Source: JAWKIW01 sp041394145
Lineage (GTDB): Bacteria; Actinomycetota; Acidimicrobiia; Acidimicrobiales; Acidimicrobilacustridaceae
DNA: 64,000 nucleotides
Direction of reading: 5' to 3'
Assembly: GCA_041394145.1 (NCBI GenBank)
Contig: JAWKIW010000004.1
Location: forward strand, 186,001-250,000
The notes beneath the pieces are model-generated. The model worked only from the letters and a program-made list of their open reading frames with translations, was not told the DNA's origin and made no database searches. This document shows positions 30,101 to 37,127 of this stretch, in pieces. Position numbers and translations under genes: made by a program. Every line of letters begins with the position of its first letter. The first letter of the stretch is position 1.

Positions 30101-30848
30101 CCGCATCCTCGACACCCGGCCGGGCCCGGACCAGCGGGGGCTCGCCGGTCGCTTCGGTCCCCAGCAGGCCCGGGTCCTGCAGGTCACCGGCGTCGGGGGC
30201 GTGCCGGCGGGCGCCACCGCCGTCGTCATGAACGTGACCTCCGTCGGTCCCTCCGCCGACAGCTTCCTCACGCTCACGCCGGACAGCCTGGCGCCGGGCC
30301 AGGTCCCGTCGACGTCCAACGTGAACGTCGCCGCCGGGCAGGTCCGGCCCAACCTCGTCGTGGTGAAGCTCGACGGGTCGGGGCGGGTGACGATCTACAA
30401 CAACTCGGGGACCGTGGACGTGCTGGCCGACGTGGTCGGCTACTTCACCGCCGGCGGCGGGCCCGCCGTGGCCGGCGCGACCCGGACGGTGACCCCCGCC
30501 CGCATCCTCGACACCCGCCCCGGACCCGAGCAGGTGGGTGCGCCGGGACCCCTCGGCCCGACGGGGACGACGGTGCTGCAGGTGGCGGGGCGTGGTGGTG
30601 TGCCGGCCGGTGCCACCGCCGTCTGGATGAACGTGACCTCGGTGAGCCCGACGGCCGACAGCTTCCTGTCGGTGCTGCCCGGCTCGACGCTGGTCGGTCC
30701 GCCCTCGACGTCCAACCTGAACCTGGCCGCCGGGCAGGTGGTGCCGAACCTCGTGCTGGTCAAGCTCGACGCCGCCGGGCGGGTGACGATCTACAACAAC
30801 TCGGGGTCCGTGCACGTGCTGGCCGACGTGGTCGGCTACGTGACCTGA
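27153..30848 (+). CDS. Large exported double beta-propeller / FN3 / DTR-domain protein
   Basis: This 1231-residue protein has a long signal region (to about residue 73, ending PASAETL), 14 repeats of about 42 residues each marked by a 'GPDGNLWF'-like motif, two fibronectin type III domains (about 655-840, both with 'PITGYTVTA'), and three C-terminal DTR domains that each start 'ARILDTRPG' and end 'DVLADVVG(W/Y)F' or similar. Fourteen motifs would make two seven-bladed propellers of the virginiamycin-B-lyase (Vgb/NHL) type. The lyase activity is not implied. It is most likely a surface or secreted binding protein. The ATG at 27153 has GGGGAAGG 13 bases upstream. Confidence 0.82.
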   Translation: MARRRPWRGALGGSPPDSTMGSAGCCRRVPAPVRLVVAAAFAVVLSWTAPTVGARSGWLGEALGVGPASAETLGTVTVYGNELSDVRDITSGPDGNLWIAAGTAIVRMTPDGTRTVFRTPPVEAFAITAGPDGNVWFRSGLNGSRRIGKITPTGAITLYADARIQPGYDIVAGPDGNLWFDSGDDTVGRISPAGTFAFFTDAAVGSITALAPGPDGNVWFASLTTPSSLGVGRIAPNGTFTVVPTGLDGFVEDMAPGPDGALWFTRSANRQLGRVTTAGQTTTVAVPTVPDMWGIVSGPDGNLWVSGSATLARVTTAGAATVFPLPPPTDPYATVAVAAGSDGNLWLAGSTDDWVRRVTTTGAVTTFADAPFGYVADTTAGPDGNVWFTEPAANRIGRLAPDGSSRAWYPVPGGVEPQQIITGPDGNLWFTTWFGKGVGRMTPSGAVAVFTNPALGACEDLTVGPDGQIWFACLNNVIGRVTLAGAITVFPAQGQQPDSIVTGPDGNLWYTSGFSRLVHRMTTAGAITTFDPGVATGRAEDIVVGSDGNLWVLLERTDDLGVLVRVTTAGATTTYALRPYGIDPTSLVAGPDGNLWMTDAYRSRIARVAPTAPVPVTYAHPALDQPLGISVGPDGALWFADRQWDDAGLLGRVALGGPGAPRGVQGVPGNGSVQVGWQAPLDDGGTPITGYTVTAAPGGATCSTTGALGCTVAGLTNGQPYTFTVRATNADGTGPASAPSPAVTPRTVPGAPTAVTALPGAGAVAVQWSPPASDGGSPITGYTVTASPGGATCAPVPPFTSCVVTGLTNGQAYAFTVRAANAAGTGSPSSASSSVTPTIPTTGPLFHPLDPARILDTRPGAGQAGLAGAFGPAQARQLQVTGRGGVPAGATAVVLNVTGVLPTAPTFLSITPTPPAPGTPITTSSLNLSPGTVRPNLVVAKLDGSGRLAIYNNSGTVDVLADVVGWFDDGTVAGDPLTSVSPARILDTRPGPDQRGLAGRFGPQQARVLQVTGVGGVPAGATAVVMNVTSVGPSADSFLTLTPDSLAPGQVPSTSNVNVAAGQVRPNLVVVKLDGSGRVTIYNNSGTVDVLADVVGYFTAGGGPAVAGATRTVTPARILDTRPGPEQVGAPGPLGPTGTTVLQVAGRGGVPAGATAVWMNVTSVSPTADSFLSVLPGSTLVGPPSTSNLNLAAGQVVPNLVLVKLDAAGRVTIYNNSGSVHVLADVVGYVT

Positions 30849-30902
30849 CCGACGTGGTCGGTGACGTGACCTGACCGACGTGGTCGGTGACGTGACCTGA
30901 CC
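30825..30902. repeat. 26-base tandem repeat made from the last codons of the propeller gene
   Basis: Three units of 26 bases lie at 30825-30850, 30851-30876 and 30877-30902. The first is the gene's own end, including its TGA stop; the next two are near copies in the gap. Each of the downstream units carries the perfect hairpin ACCGAC-GTG-GTCGGT, so the array may act as a row of terminators between two convergent genes. Confidence 0.7.
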
Positions 30903-30909
30903 GACGTGC

Positions 30910-32481
30910 TCACCCGGCGTCGGCGCTTCGGGCGACCCGCCGCGCCAGCGAGCGCCGGTCGACCTTCTCCATGGCCGTGAGCGGCAGGGCGTCGGTGACG
31001 ACGATCGCCTCGGGCAGCTCGTGGCGGGCCAGGCGATCCCCGGCGACGGCGCGCAGGTCGTCGAGCGTCGGGGCGTGGGCGGGATCGGCCGGCACCACCA
31101 CCGCCACGCCGACCTCGCCCATGACGTCGTCGGGGCGGGGCACCACCGCCACCTCGGCGACCCCGGGGTGCTCGACGAGCACCGCCTCCACCGCCTGCGG
31201 GTACACGTTGTAGCCGCCGCGCACGTACATCTCCTTGGCCCGACCGGCGAGGTGGAGGCGCCCCCGGTCGTCGAGCCACCCGAGGTCGCCGGTGCGCACG
31301 GCGCCCGCCGGGGTGAACGCGGCGACGGTGGCCTCGGGGTCGCGCCAGTACCCCGACATCACCGCGGCGGAGCGCAGGCAGACCTCGCCGACCTCGCCGA
31401 CCGGCACGGGCGTGGCCTCGGGGTCGCCCGGGACGACCAGGGTCAGCTCGACCCCGGGATGTGGGCGCCCGACCGTCTCCTCGGCGTCCTCGGGCGGGTC
31501 GTCGAAGGCGGTGCCCAGCCCGATCCCCGCCTCGGTGCACGAGTAGCGGGTCGCGACCGCCGCGCCGAAGCGCCGCCGGGCCTCGCGCACCAGGGCAGGG
31601 GTCGCCGGTCCGCCGCCCATCACGATGGCCCGCACCGACGACAGGTCCCGCCGGTCGAAGTCGGGGTGGCGCAGCATGAGGGCGATCTGGGTGGGGATGC
31701 CGGCCACCGACGCCATGCGGTGGCGCTCGGTGAGCTCGAGGGCCTCGGCGGCCCGCCAGCGCCGGACGAGCACGATGCTGCCGCCGCGGTGCAAGGTGCC
31801 GGCCAGCTTGGTGGTGGGGCCGAGGTGGGCGAGCGAGGTCGCCGACAGCGAGGCGCCGCCGGGTGCCTCGGCCCAGCGGTGTCCGGTGTCGATCCCGGTG
31901 ATGGCGTCGAGCTGGCGCTGGCAGAAGACCGCCCCCTTCGGCGTGCCCGTGGTCCCCGACGTGAACACGATGGCGACGGGCCGGTCGGGGTCCGGGCGCA
32001 GGCTCGGGAGGTCGTCGGCGAGGTCGGGCCGGTCGAGGCCGGCCAGCAGGGCGCCGGCGCCGTCGGCCTCGGTGACCTCGACGAGCTCGGCGACGGGGAC
32101 GGCGGCCGCGGTGGGGGCAAGGTCGGGCGTCGCCAGCACGAGGCGGGGCTCCGCCCGGGTCAGGACCGCGGCACGCTCCGGCGCGGTCAACCGGGTGTTC
32201 ACGCCGGCGGTGATCGCCCCGAGCCGGGCGGCGGCCACGTAGGCGACCACGTGCTCCGGCGCGGTCGGCAGCACCAGCGCCACGACGTCGCCCTCGGTGA
32301 CCCCGAGGCGCCGCATCCCGGCGGCCACCGCGCGCGACCGGTCGGCCAGCTCGCGGTACGACAGCGACCACCCGTCGGCCGCGACGTAGGCGGTAGCATC
32401 GCCGAACCGGGCGGCGGCCTCGTCGACGACGTCGCCCAGCATCACCGGCCCCGCCCGGACGACACCTGCCAGCCGTGCCAC
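30910..32481 (-). CDS. AMP-forming acyl-CoA synthetase (ANL superfamily)
   Basis: A 523-residue ligase that activates a carboxylic acid to its CoA thioester via an acyl-adenylate. The P-loop-like 'TSGTTGTPKG' is at about 173-182, 'GYWRDPEAT' and 'GDLGWLDDRGRLHLAGRAKEM' lie in the C-terminal half, and the catalytic lysine is in 'PLTAMEKVDRRSL' near the end. The GTG at 32481 is used; an ATG at 32442 (MLGDVVDEAAARFG) is a good alternative. It diverges from the TetR gene with almost no gap, so the regulator may control it. Chain type cannot be read from sequence alone. Confidence 0.9.
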   Translation of the reverse strand: MARLAGVVRAGPVMLGDVVDEAAARFGDATAYVAADGWSLSYRELADRSRAVAAGMRRLGVTEGDVVALVLPTAPEHVVAYVAAARLGAITAGVNTRLTAPERAAVLTRAEPRLVLATPDLAPTAAAVPVAELVEVTEADGAGALLAGLDRPDLADDLPSLRPDPDRPVAIVFTSGTTGTPKGAVFCQRQLDAITGIDTGHRWAEAPGGASLSATSLAHLGPTTKLAGTLHRGGSIVLVRRWRAAEALELTERHRMASVAGIPTQIALMLRHPDFDRRDLSSVRAIVMGGGPATPALVREARRRFGAAVATRYSCTEAGIGLGTAFDDPPEDAEETVGRPHPGVELTLVVPGDPEATPVPVGEVGEVCLRSAAVMSGYWRDPEATVAAFTPAGAVRTGDLGWLDDRGRLHLAGRAKEMYVRGGYNVYPQAVEAVLVEHPGVAEVAVVPRPDDVMGEVGVAVVVPADPAHAPTLDDLRAVAGDRLARHELPEAIVVTDALPLTAMEKVDRRSLARRVARSADAG

Positions 32482-32498
32482 GACCCGAGGGAGCGCCC

Positions 32499-33221
32499 GT
32501 GGCCCCAGCCCACGCCAAGGCCGGCGCGAGCGCAGCGCGGTCGTCGAAGGCGACGAAGGCGACGGGCGCGGCCGCAGGCGACGCCGAGGGTCGCGGCCGT
32601 CGGCGACAGGGGGAGCGCACCGAGGCCAAGCTGCTCGACGCCGGCATGCAGGTGCTCGGCGAGCGCGGCTTCCACGCCGCTCGGGTCGACGACATCGTGC
32701 GGGTCGCCGACGTCTCCCACGGCACCTTCTACCTGTACTTCGCCAACAAGGAAGACCTCTTCCGTGCGCTGGCCGTGCGCTGTGCCGACGCCATGACCGA
32801 GCTGGCCGCCGCCCTCCCGCCCATCGACCCCGGCCCGGCGGGTCTGGCCGAGCTGCGCTCGTGGCTCGCCCGCTTCGTGGCCCTCTACCGCACCTACGGC
32901 GTGGTGATCCGGGCCTGGATGGAGGACCAGGTCGCCAGCCGCGAGCTCGCCCGGCTCGGCAGCCGGACGTTCGCCGCCGTGGTGAAGGTGCTGGTCGCTC
33001 GTCTCGAGGAGGCCGGGTCGGTGGCTCCCGAGCGGGCCGAGCTGTCGGCGGCCGCGCTGCTGGCGATGATCGAGCGCCTCACCTACTTCGTGACCTCGCG
33101 CGACCTCGACGCCGACGACGAGGTCGTCGCCGGCACGCTGGCCGTGCTCGTCCACCGGGGCTTCTTCGCCGCACCGGCCCCGACCGGCACTAGTGGTCGC
33201 GGCCCCCGTCGCCGCCGCTGA
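32499..33221 (+). CDS. TetR family transcriptional regulator
   Basis: A 240-residue regulator with a Lys/Ala/Ser-rich N-terminal tail (about 1-30), a helix-turn-helix ending in the typical 'HGTFYLYFANKEDLFRAL' (about 75-92), and a helical ligand-binding domain. GTG 32499 is chosen because GAGGGAG precedes it; an in-frame GTG at 32475 lacks this. The gene is head to head with the acyl-CoA synthetase. Its acyl-CoA surroundings make it a candidate to bind the TGACG-N4-YGTCA operator, but no such site lies at its own promoter, so that link is inference only. Confidence 0.87.
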   Translation: MAPAHAKAGASAARSSKATKATGAAAGDAEGRGRRRQGERTEAKLLDAGMQVLGERGFHAARVDDIVRVADVSHGTFYLYFANKEDLFRALAVRCADAMTELAAALPPIDPGPAGLAELRSWLARFVALYRTYGVVIRAWMEDQVASRELARLGSRTFAAVVKVLVARLEEAGSVAPERAELSAAALLAMIERLTYFVTSRDLDADDEVVAGTLAVLVHRGFFAAPAPTGTSGRGPRRRR

Positions 33222-33251
33222 CCGGAGCCGGTCGCGGCGGCGGCTCGTCGT

Positions 33252-33270
33252 GGTCGGCGGCGGGCCGACC
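33252..33270. terminator. Hairpin between convergent TetR and SDR genes
   Basis: GGTCGGC at 33252-33258 pairs with GCCGACC at 33264-33270 across a five-base loop. It lies 31 bases after the TetR stop and 89 bases from the convergent SDR stop. There is no U-run. Confidence 0.4.
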
Positions 33271-33358
33271 GATCCCGACGTCGTCCGGGGTGACCGTGGC
33301 ACGGGGACGCCGTGTCCGTCGACGCGGTGTCCGTCGATCCCGTCGCGAGCGGACCGGA

Positions 33359-34291
33359 TCAGCCGCCGCCCAGCTGGAGCCCGCCCGGGCGCGTGCCGAA
33401 GATGCCCGACGCCACCGCGTCGCCGATCTTGGCGGGATCCCACCGCTGGGGCTCCTTGCCGGCGGTGATGGTCTTGCCGAGCGTCCACGGCACGTAGTGG
33501 GTGATCCCGTCGCCGACGGCGCGGAACACCTGGCCCGAGACGTGCAGGGCCTCGTCGGACGCCAGCCACACCACCATCGGAGCCGAGTTGCCCGGGTTCA
33601 GGCGGTTGAACTCGTCGCCCTCGCCCACCTGGTCGGCCTCCACGACCGCGATCGACGGCATGGCGGCGTTGACCATGCGGGTGGCGCCCCCGGGCGCGAC
33701 GGCGTTGGCCCGCACGCCGTAGCGCTGGCCCTCGAGGGCGGTGATGGTGGTGAGGGCCGCGATGCCCGCCTTGGCCGCGCCGTAGTTGGCCTGGCCCTTG
33801 TTGCCCACCAGGCCCGCCGACGAGACGGTGTTCACGATGGCGGCGTTGCGCTTGCGCCCGGCCTTGGACTCGTTCTGCCACCACACGCAGGCGTGGTGGG
33901 TCATGTTGAAGGTGCCCTTCAGGTGCACGGCGATGACGGAGTCCCACTCCTGCTCGGTCATCTTGGCGATCGAGGCGTCGCGCAGGATGCCGGCGTTGTT
34001 GACGACGATGTCGAGACCCCCGAAGGCGTCGATCGCCTGCTGGACCGTGGCCTCGGTCTGCTCCCAGCTGCTGACGTCGGCGTAGCTGGCGATCGCCTCG
34101 CCGCCCCGCTCGGTGATGATCTGCACCACCTCGTCGGCGGGCGTCTGGTCGGTGTCGCCACCGGTCATCGACGCCCCGACGTCGCACACGACGACCTTGG
34201 CGCCCTGGGCCGCCAGCTCGAGCGCCTCGCCGCGCCCGACGCCGCGGCCGGCTCCGGTCACGATCGCCACCTTGCCGTCCACCAGACCCAT
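33359..34291 (-). CDS. SDR family 3-hydroxyacyl-CoA-type dehydrogenase
   Basis: A 310-residue short-chain dehydrogenase. The NAD(P) motif TGAGRGVGRG is at about 12-21, 'NNAGILRD' near 97, and the catalytic 'YGAAK' near 172, with Ser in 'VSSAGLVGN'. The 'AGILRD' form and the C-terminal 'GQVFRAVGDGITHYVPW' segment are typical of the group close to the dehydrogenase half of peroxisomal multifunctional enzyme type 2. ATG 34291 is chosen since GGGGAGG sits nine bases before it; an ATG at 34300 is too close to that site. It diverges from a MaoC-like hydratase with a shared operator, so both steps of hydration and oxidation lie side by side. Confidence 0.9.
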   Translation of the reverse strand: MGLVDGKVAIVTGAGRGVGRGEALELAAQGAKVVVCDVGASMTGGDTDQTPADEVVQIITERGGEAIASYADVSSWEQTEATVQQAIDAFGGLDIVVNNAGILRDASIAKMTEQEWDSVIAVHLKGTFNMTHHACVWWQNESKAGRKRNAAIVNTVSSAGLVGNKGQANYGAAKAGIAALTTITALEGQRYGVRANAVAPGGATRMVNAAMPSIAVVEADQVGEGDEFNRLNPGNSAPMVVWLASDEALHVSGQVFRAVGDGITHYVPWTLGKTITAGKEPQRWDPAKIGDAVASGIFGTRPGGLQLGGG

Positions 34292-34333
34292 CGTCTGCAT
34301 GCCTCCCCGGGCTTGCCCTATGCTCCGCGCCGA

Positions 34334-34355
34334 AACCTGACGCTCGTGTCACATT
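34334..34355. promoter_or_regulatory. Shared operator between SDR and MaoC genes
   Basis: TGACGCTCGTGTCA with flanking AACC on one side lies 43 bases from the SDR start and 61 bases from the MaoC start. The left half and spacer are identical to the operator at 5654. Its position lets one protein control both divergent genes. Confidence 0.65.
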
Positions 34356-34415
34356 AGCAACGGACGCCGCCGGGTGAGCCGGCGCGGCCGGTGAGCCGTC
34401 GAAGGGAAGACCGTC

Positions 34416-34913
34416 ATGCCCGAGCCAGCAGAGGTGATCGGCCGGCCCACGGGGGCCGCCAAGGTCCGCGTCGAACGGGGGCCGCTGTCGAAGTTCGCCG
34501 AGGCGGTCCACGACGACAACGCGGTCTACCAGCGCGCCGACGCGGCCGCCGCCGCCGGCTTCGACGGCATCCCGGCGCCGCCCACCTACGGCTTCTCCGC
34601 CATCCAGCACTGGGGCGCCTTCCCCGAGGAGCAGCCGCCCGATCCGACCGGCGGCGCCAACCCGATGGCCGAGATCATGGGCGGCCTCATGGCCGAGGGC
34701 GGCATCATCCTGCACGGCGAGCAGGAGTTCACCTACCACCGGCCCATCGTGGAGGGCGACGTGCTGACCTGCGAGGGACAGGTCGTCGATCTCTACCGCA
34801 AGGAGACGAGCAGTGGGAAGGTGATGACCTTCCTCGTCACCGAGGACGTCTACCGCGACGAGGCCGGCGAGCCCGTGCTGACGTCGCGCATGAACCTGAT
34901 CCACCGCCGCTGA
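34416..34913 (+). CDS. MaoC-like dehydratase, N-terminal (FAS1-type) hotdog domain
   Basis: A 165-residue single hotdog protein. 'KFAEAVHDDNAVYQ' and 'GIPAPPTYGFS' near residues 28-60, and 'GEQEFTYHRPIVEGDVLTCEGQV' near 108-130, match the MaoC_dehydrat_N family, whose members hydrate enoyl-CoA, often with a second hotdog subunit. The usual catalytic His-Asp pair of the R-hydratase motif is not evident here, so a partner may supply it. ATG 34416 follows GAAGGGAAG. The divergent SDR gene would oxidise the hydration product. Confidence 0.85.
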   Translation: MPEPAEVIGRPTGAAKVRVERGPLSKFAEAVHDDNAVYQRADAAAAAGFDGIPAPPTYGFSAIQHWGAFPEEQPPDPTGGANPMAEIMGGLMAEGGIILHGEQEFTYHRPIVEGDVLTCEGQVVDLYRKETSSGKVMTFLVTEDVYRDEAGEPVLTSRMNLIHRR

Positions 34914-35058
34914 CGAGCAGCCGAACGGGTCGGGCCGCCTCGGAGCCGCTTCGGACGGCACGCCCCTGCCTGCGCACGACTGCAGCGGGGTTCGCGGCCG
35001 GTGCGGCGCGGACGGGGAGCGAGGACCGACCGTCGCAGCGGTGCGAACGCGGCCACGC

Positions 35059-37059
35059 TCAGGGCAGGCGCGGCACCGGTGGGGCCTGGTCGGTCGGGAA
35101 GGCGATGACCGCGCACCGGCAGCGATCGGTGGCCTCGCGCTCGGCGTTGAGGTCGCCGAGGCGGCCCACCGCCGCCGTGTCGACGCCGGGGATCCCGTCG
35201 AGCGTGAAGGCCACCAGTGGGCTGTCGAGGGCGCGCTCGAGGTCCCCGCGGCCGGCGGCGCGCAGCTGCTCGGCGATCGTGCGCTGCAGCTCGACGATCT
35301 CGGCCTCCTTCACCGGTCCGAGGGGCTCCTGGCGGGCGAGCACCTCGGCGCCGGGCCGGCCGGTGAGGTCGCTCACCAGGCGCCCGTCCTCCACCACGAC
35401 CCACGCGGTGTCGACGGTGCCGGGATCCGCCGCCCGATCGTCGCCGAACTGGAACGCCAGCTCGGGGTCGATCCGCACCGGTGCACCGGCCCGGTCGTAG
35501 GCGTCGACGATCGCGCCGTGGAGCCCGCCGAGGGTGGTGCCGTCGAAGCGCACGATCGTCGGCTCGGTCATGGGCGCGGCCGCCTCGAGCTGGTCGAGCA
35601 GCTGCCGGGCCTGGCCCTCGAACTCGAACACGGTGTCGCCGTGGGTGGCCACCTGCACGAGCAGGGGCACGGTGGCGCCGACGGCCAGCACGCCCACCAC
35701 GCCGCCGGCGGCCAGCTTCACCCGGTGGCGGAGCGGATCGTGCAGCCGACCCGAGAGCCAACCGCCGACCGCCCAGGCCGACGAGGCGAGGCAGAGCACG
35801 GCCAGCGGGATGCGCCAGTAGAAGAGGTAGGGCGTGAGCTCGTCGGTGATGCGCGAGAGGGCGAGGACCCCGACCGCCGACACCACGGCGACGAGCTCGA
35901 CCCAGCGGTGGTCGGCTCGGCGGCCGCTGCGCCGTGAGGCCCACCAACCGACCACGAGCAGGGCGAGGGGCACGAGCACCCACCGGGCGGCGACCGGCGC
36001 GACCGTGCCGTCGAACTCGTTGACCGGGTCGGTCCCGCCGAGCCACGGCGGCAGGAGCGTGAACTGGGCGCCGAACAGGCCGGCGCCGGTGGCGAGGCCG
36101 GCGGTGTGGCGGCCGCTGCCGGTGTGGCCGGTGAAGAAGCGCCACAGCAGCGTGAGGTTGCCGGGATCGCCCGTGACCTGCTCGACGAGGACGGGAAGCC
36201 ACAGGACCACACCGATGACGGCGGAGGCGATCCACGACCTCCTCGCCACCGACCAGGGCCGGGCACGGCGGTCGACGAGGCCGGCGCCGACGACATAGAG
36301 GCCGCCGGCGGCGACGAGGGGGGCGTAGCCGACGTGGGTCTGCACGAGGAACGTCGAGACGAACACGATCCCGGGCAGGTGCCGCGTCTCGCCGACCGAC
36401 AGGCGCCAGGCGAGCAGGACGAACAGGACGAACCACGGGAAGGCGATGTGGGGGTTCCAGGGCTCGAGCACCAGCCAGGAGCCGGTGGCGCCGTAGGACA
36501 GCGCGACCACGGCGAGCATGGTGAGCAGCAGCGGCAGCCGCCCGGCGCGCCACGAGGTGCGGGCGATCCAGCCGACCGCCCACAGCTGCAGGGCCATGCC
36601 GCCGACGAGGGTGCCCCACGCGGCGTGGCCGGCGAGCAGCGACGGCACGGCCAGCAGCCAGAACAGCACCGGCCCGGGATGGCTCCACGTGTACCGGGAG
36701 TAGGGGCCGAGCAGCGGGGTCTGGGATGTGCCGACGTCGCGCACCCGCAGGTCGAGCACGGCGAGGTCCTGCACCGGCAGCCAGTCGCGACCGATCCACG
36801 ACACGATGCCGACGATCAGCGGTGCGGCCACCACCAGCGTGGCGACCCATGCCACCACGACCTGCCACCGCTCGGCCGGTGGGCGTTCGGGCGTGTCGCC
36901 GGTCCTGCGACGTTCATGTGGTCGACCACCGGGTGGGTGGTCGGGTGCCTGCACGTCGGTGACCGAGTCGGTGACCGAGTCGGTGACCGAGCCGGTGACG
37001 AGGTCGGCCGACGGCGCGTCGTCGGCGCTCGGGCCGGGGCCCGTGCCCGGATCAGCCAT
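35059..37059 (-). CDS. Multi-pass membrane protein, possible GT-C-type glycosyltransferase
   Basis: A 666-residue protein with about 11-12 transmembrane helices between residues 65 and 470 and a soluble C-terminal domain of about 190 residues. A charged first loop holding 'GPYSRYTWSHPGPVLFWLL' resembles the outer loop of GT-C glycosyltransferases, but no clear family motif was found. The first 50 residues are hydrophilic and contain a Val-Thr-Asp-Ser repeat coded by four 12-base DNA repeats at 36955-37002. ATG 37059 is chosen as the nearest ATG. It stands alone; a cell-envelope polymer role is a guess. Confidence 0.7.
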   Translation of the reverse strand: MADPGTGPGPSADDAPSADLVTGSVTDSVTDSVTDVQAPDHPPGGRPHERRRTGDTPERPPAERWQVVVAWVATLVVAAPLIVGIVSWIGRDWLPVQDLAVLDLRVRDVGTSQTPLLGPYSRYTWSHPGPVLFWLLAVPSLLAGHAAWGTLVGGMALQLWAVGWIARTSWRAGRLPLLLTMLAVVALSYGATGSWLVLEPWNPHIAFPWFVLFVLLAWRLSVGETRHLPGIVFVSTFLVQTHVGYAPLVAAGGLYVVGAGLVDRRARPWSVARRSWIASAVIGVVLWLPVLVEQVTGDPGNLTLLWRFFTGHTGSGRHTAGLATGAGLFGAQFTLLPPWLGGTDPVNEFDGTVAPVAARWVLVPLALLVVGWWASRRSGRRADHRWVELVAVVSAVGVLALSRITDELTPYLFYWRIPLAVLCLASSAWAVGGWLSGRLHDPLRHRVKLAAGGVVGVLAVGATVPLLVQVATHGDTVFEFEGQARQLLDQLEAAAPMTEPTIVRFDGTTLGGLHGAIVDAYDRAGAPVRIDPELAFQFGDDRAADPGTVDTAWVVVEDGRLVSDLTGRPGAEVLARQEPLGPVKEAEIVELQRTIAEQLRAAGRGDLERALDSPLVAFTLDGIPGVDTAAVGRLGDLNAEREATDRCRCAVIAFPTDQAPPVPRLP
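36955..37002 (-). repeat. 12-base in-frame tandem repeat, four copies
   Basis: GTCGGTGACCGA occurs three times in a row, followed by one diverged copy. It codes the VTDS repeat near the N-terminus of the membrane protein. The length keeps the frame, so copy number could vary without breaking the gene. Confidence 0.7.
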
Positions 37060-37127
37060 CACCCACACCCGTCACCGGGGGCACGGTAGTGGCGCACCTT
37101 CGCCGGAGCGAGGCACGACGGCGCCAC

